Assembly: GCA_002342685.1 (NCBI GenBank)
Contig: DDQN01000023.1
Location: 1-6,875 of the forward strand
DNA: 6,875 nucleotides
Source of the DNA: Vibrio sp. UBA2441
GTDB lineage: Bacteria > Pseudomonadota > Gammaproteobacteria > Enterobacterales > Vibrionaceae
Reading direction: 5' to 3'
In this document: piece by piece, positions 6,359-6,875 of the stretch
How positions within the stretch are numbered: the stretch's first letter is position 1
How the letters are laid out: every line of letters begins with the position of its first letter
Notes under the pieces: generated by a model
Seen by the model: the letters and a program-made list of their open reading frames with translations, nothing else
The model's database searches: none
Told to the model about the DNA's origin: nothing
Position numbers and translations under genes: made by a program

Positions 6359-6875
6359 TTACGCCGCTAGGATCGTTTTTAAGTCTTCTTCTGCAGTAGA
6401 GATGCTACGCATATCGAACTCTTTCTGAAGAATGTCCAAAAGATTGTCTGTCAGGAAAGCTGGCGCTGTTGGGCCGGTATAAATACCTTTTACACCTAAT
6501 GCGAACAAGGTCAGCAATATCACGATAGCTTTTTGCTCAAACCAAGAAAGCACAAGCGTTAGTGGCAGTTCGTTAATACCGCAATCAAACTCATCAGCTA
6601 GTGCAAGAGCTAGTTGGATCGCTGAATATGCATCGTTGCATTGGCCAACATCCAATAGACGAGGGATGCCATTGATATCGCCAAACTGATTCTTATTGAA
6701 ACGGAATTTACCACAGGCTAACGTAAGAATTACGCTATCATCTGGTGCTTGAGTAGTGAAGTCAGTGTAGTAGCTACGCTCTGATTTATCACCGTCACAA
6801 CCACCAACAAGGAAAAAGTGTTTGATGTTACCTTCTTTCACTTGCTCAACAACGGCAGGGGCAGCAGCCATAAGC
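6359..6875 (-). CDS. hcp: Hcp, hybrid-cluster protein (hydroxylamine/NO reductase), C-terminal part
   Basis: The last 172 or so residues of a protein usually near 550; the 5' end is outside the window, and the Met codon at 6871 is internal. The protein reduces nitric oxide or hydroxylamine in the cytoplasm, using electrons from Hcr. The fragment holds the C-terminal ligands of the 4Fe-2S-2O hybrid cluster: the Cys of VGGCDG, the Cys of ACGKFRFN 28 residues later, and the Glu and Lys of WFEQK. Conserved blocks such as IPRLLDVGQCNDAYSA and GVKGIYTGPTAPAFL match E. coli Hcp nearly word for word from memory. The N-terminal cysteine cluster cannot be checked here. In relatives hcp is controlled by FNR and NsrR; its promoter is not visible. 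Confidence 0.95.
   Translation of the reverse strand, partial: LMAAAPAVVEQVKEGNIKHFFLVGGCDGDKSERSYYTDFTTQAPDDSVILTLACGKFRFNKNQFGDINGIPRLLDVGQCNDAYSAIQLALALADEFDCGINELPLTLVLSWFEQKAIVILLTLFALGVKGIYTGPTAPAFLTDNLLDILQKEFDMRSISTAEEDLKTILAA

Noticed and set aside
6359..6871. Complete 170-residue gene starting at the ATG at 6871
   Set aside because: The frame stays open to the window edge and the sequence is the C-terminal third of Hcp; the Met is internal.

Overview
The window looks like chromosomal DNA from a gamma-proteobacterium, most likely a member of the Vibrionaceae. This rests on AT-rich intergenic DNA, the Hcp and Hcr protein sequences as I remember the family, and a palindrome ending in GATTGGTATT of a kind I associate with Vibrio and Shewanella genomes. 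The genus was not tested by a search.

Layout: bases 1-231 are non-coding and hold several palindromes and a direct repeat, consistent with a promoter/operator region. Three genes follow on the + strand: a YidK-like sodium/solute symporter (232-1998), a cysteine-type sulfatase without a signal peptide (2071-3687), and a radical-SAM anaerobic sulfatase-maturating enzyme with a C-terminal SEC-C zinc motif (3817-5127). Two genes lie on the - strand and converge on them: hcr (5255-6283) and the 3' third of hcp (6359-6875, running out of the window). Hairpins that look like intrinsic terminators sit in every gap: after the symporter, after the sulfatase, a bidirectional one between the convergent maturase and hcr, and one between hcp and hcr.

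How the genes work together: the + strand genes form a compact organosulfate-use cassette. The symporter would bring a small substrate, probably a sulfated sugar or similar molecule, into the cytoplasm. The sulfatase, which has no export signal, would cleave the sulfate ester there. The maturase would convert the sulfatase's active-site cysteine (CGPAR motif) to formylglycine without needing oxygen. The E. coli yidK-yidJ pair is the nearest arrangement I know; here a dedicated maturase is added. The true substrate cannot be read from the sequence. The - strand pair is the well-known Hcp/Hcr system, a hybrid-cluster protein that acts on NO/hydroxylamine and its NADH-dependent reductase, typical of anaerobic or nitrosative conditions.

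No RNA genes, insertion sequences, CRISPR arrays or pseudogenes were seen. The most useful leads are the cytoplasmic sulfatase cassette as a unit, the Met in place of the usual second metal-binding Asp of the sulfatase, an apparent change in one substrate-site residue of the symporter, the operator-like repeats upstream, and the terminators inside both putative transcription units.
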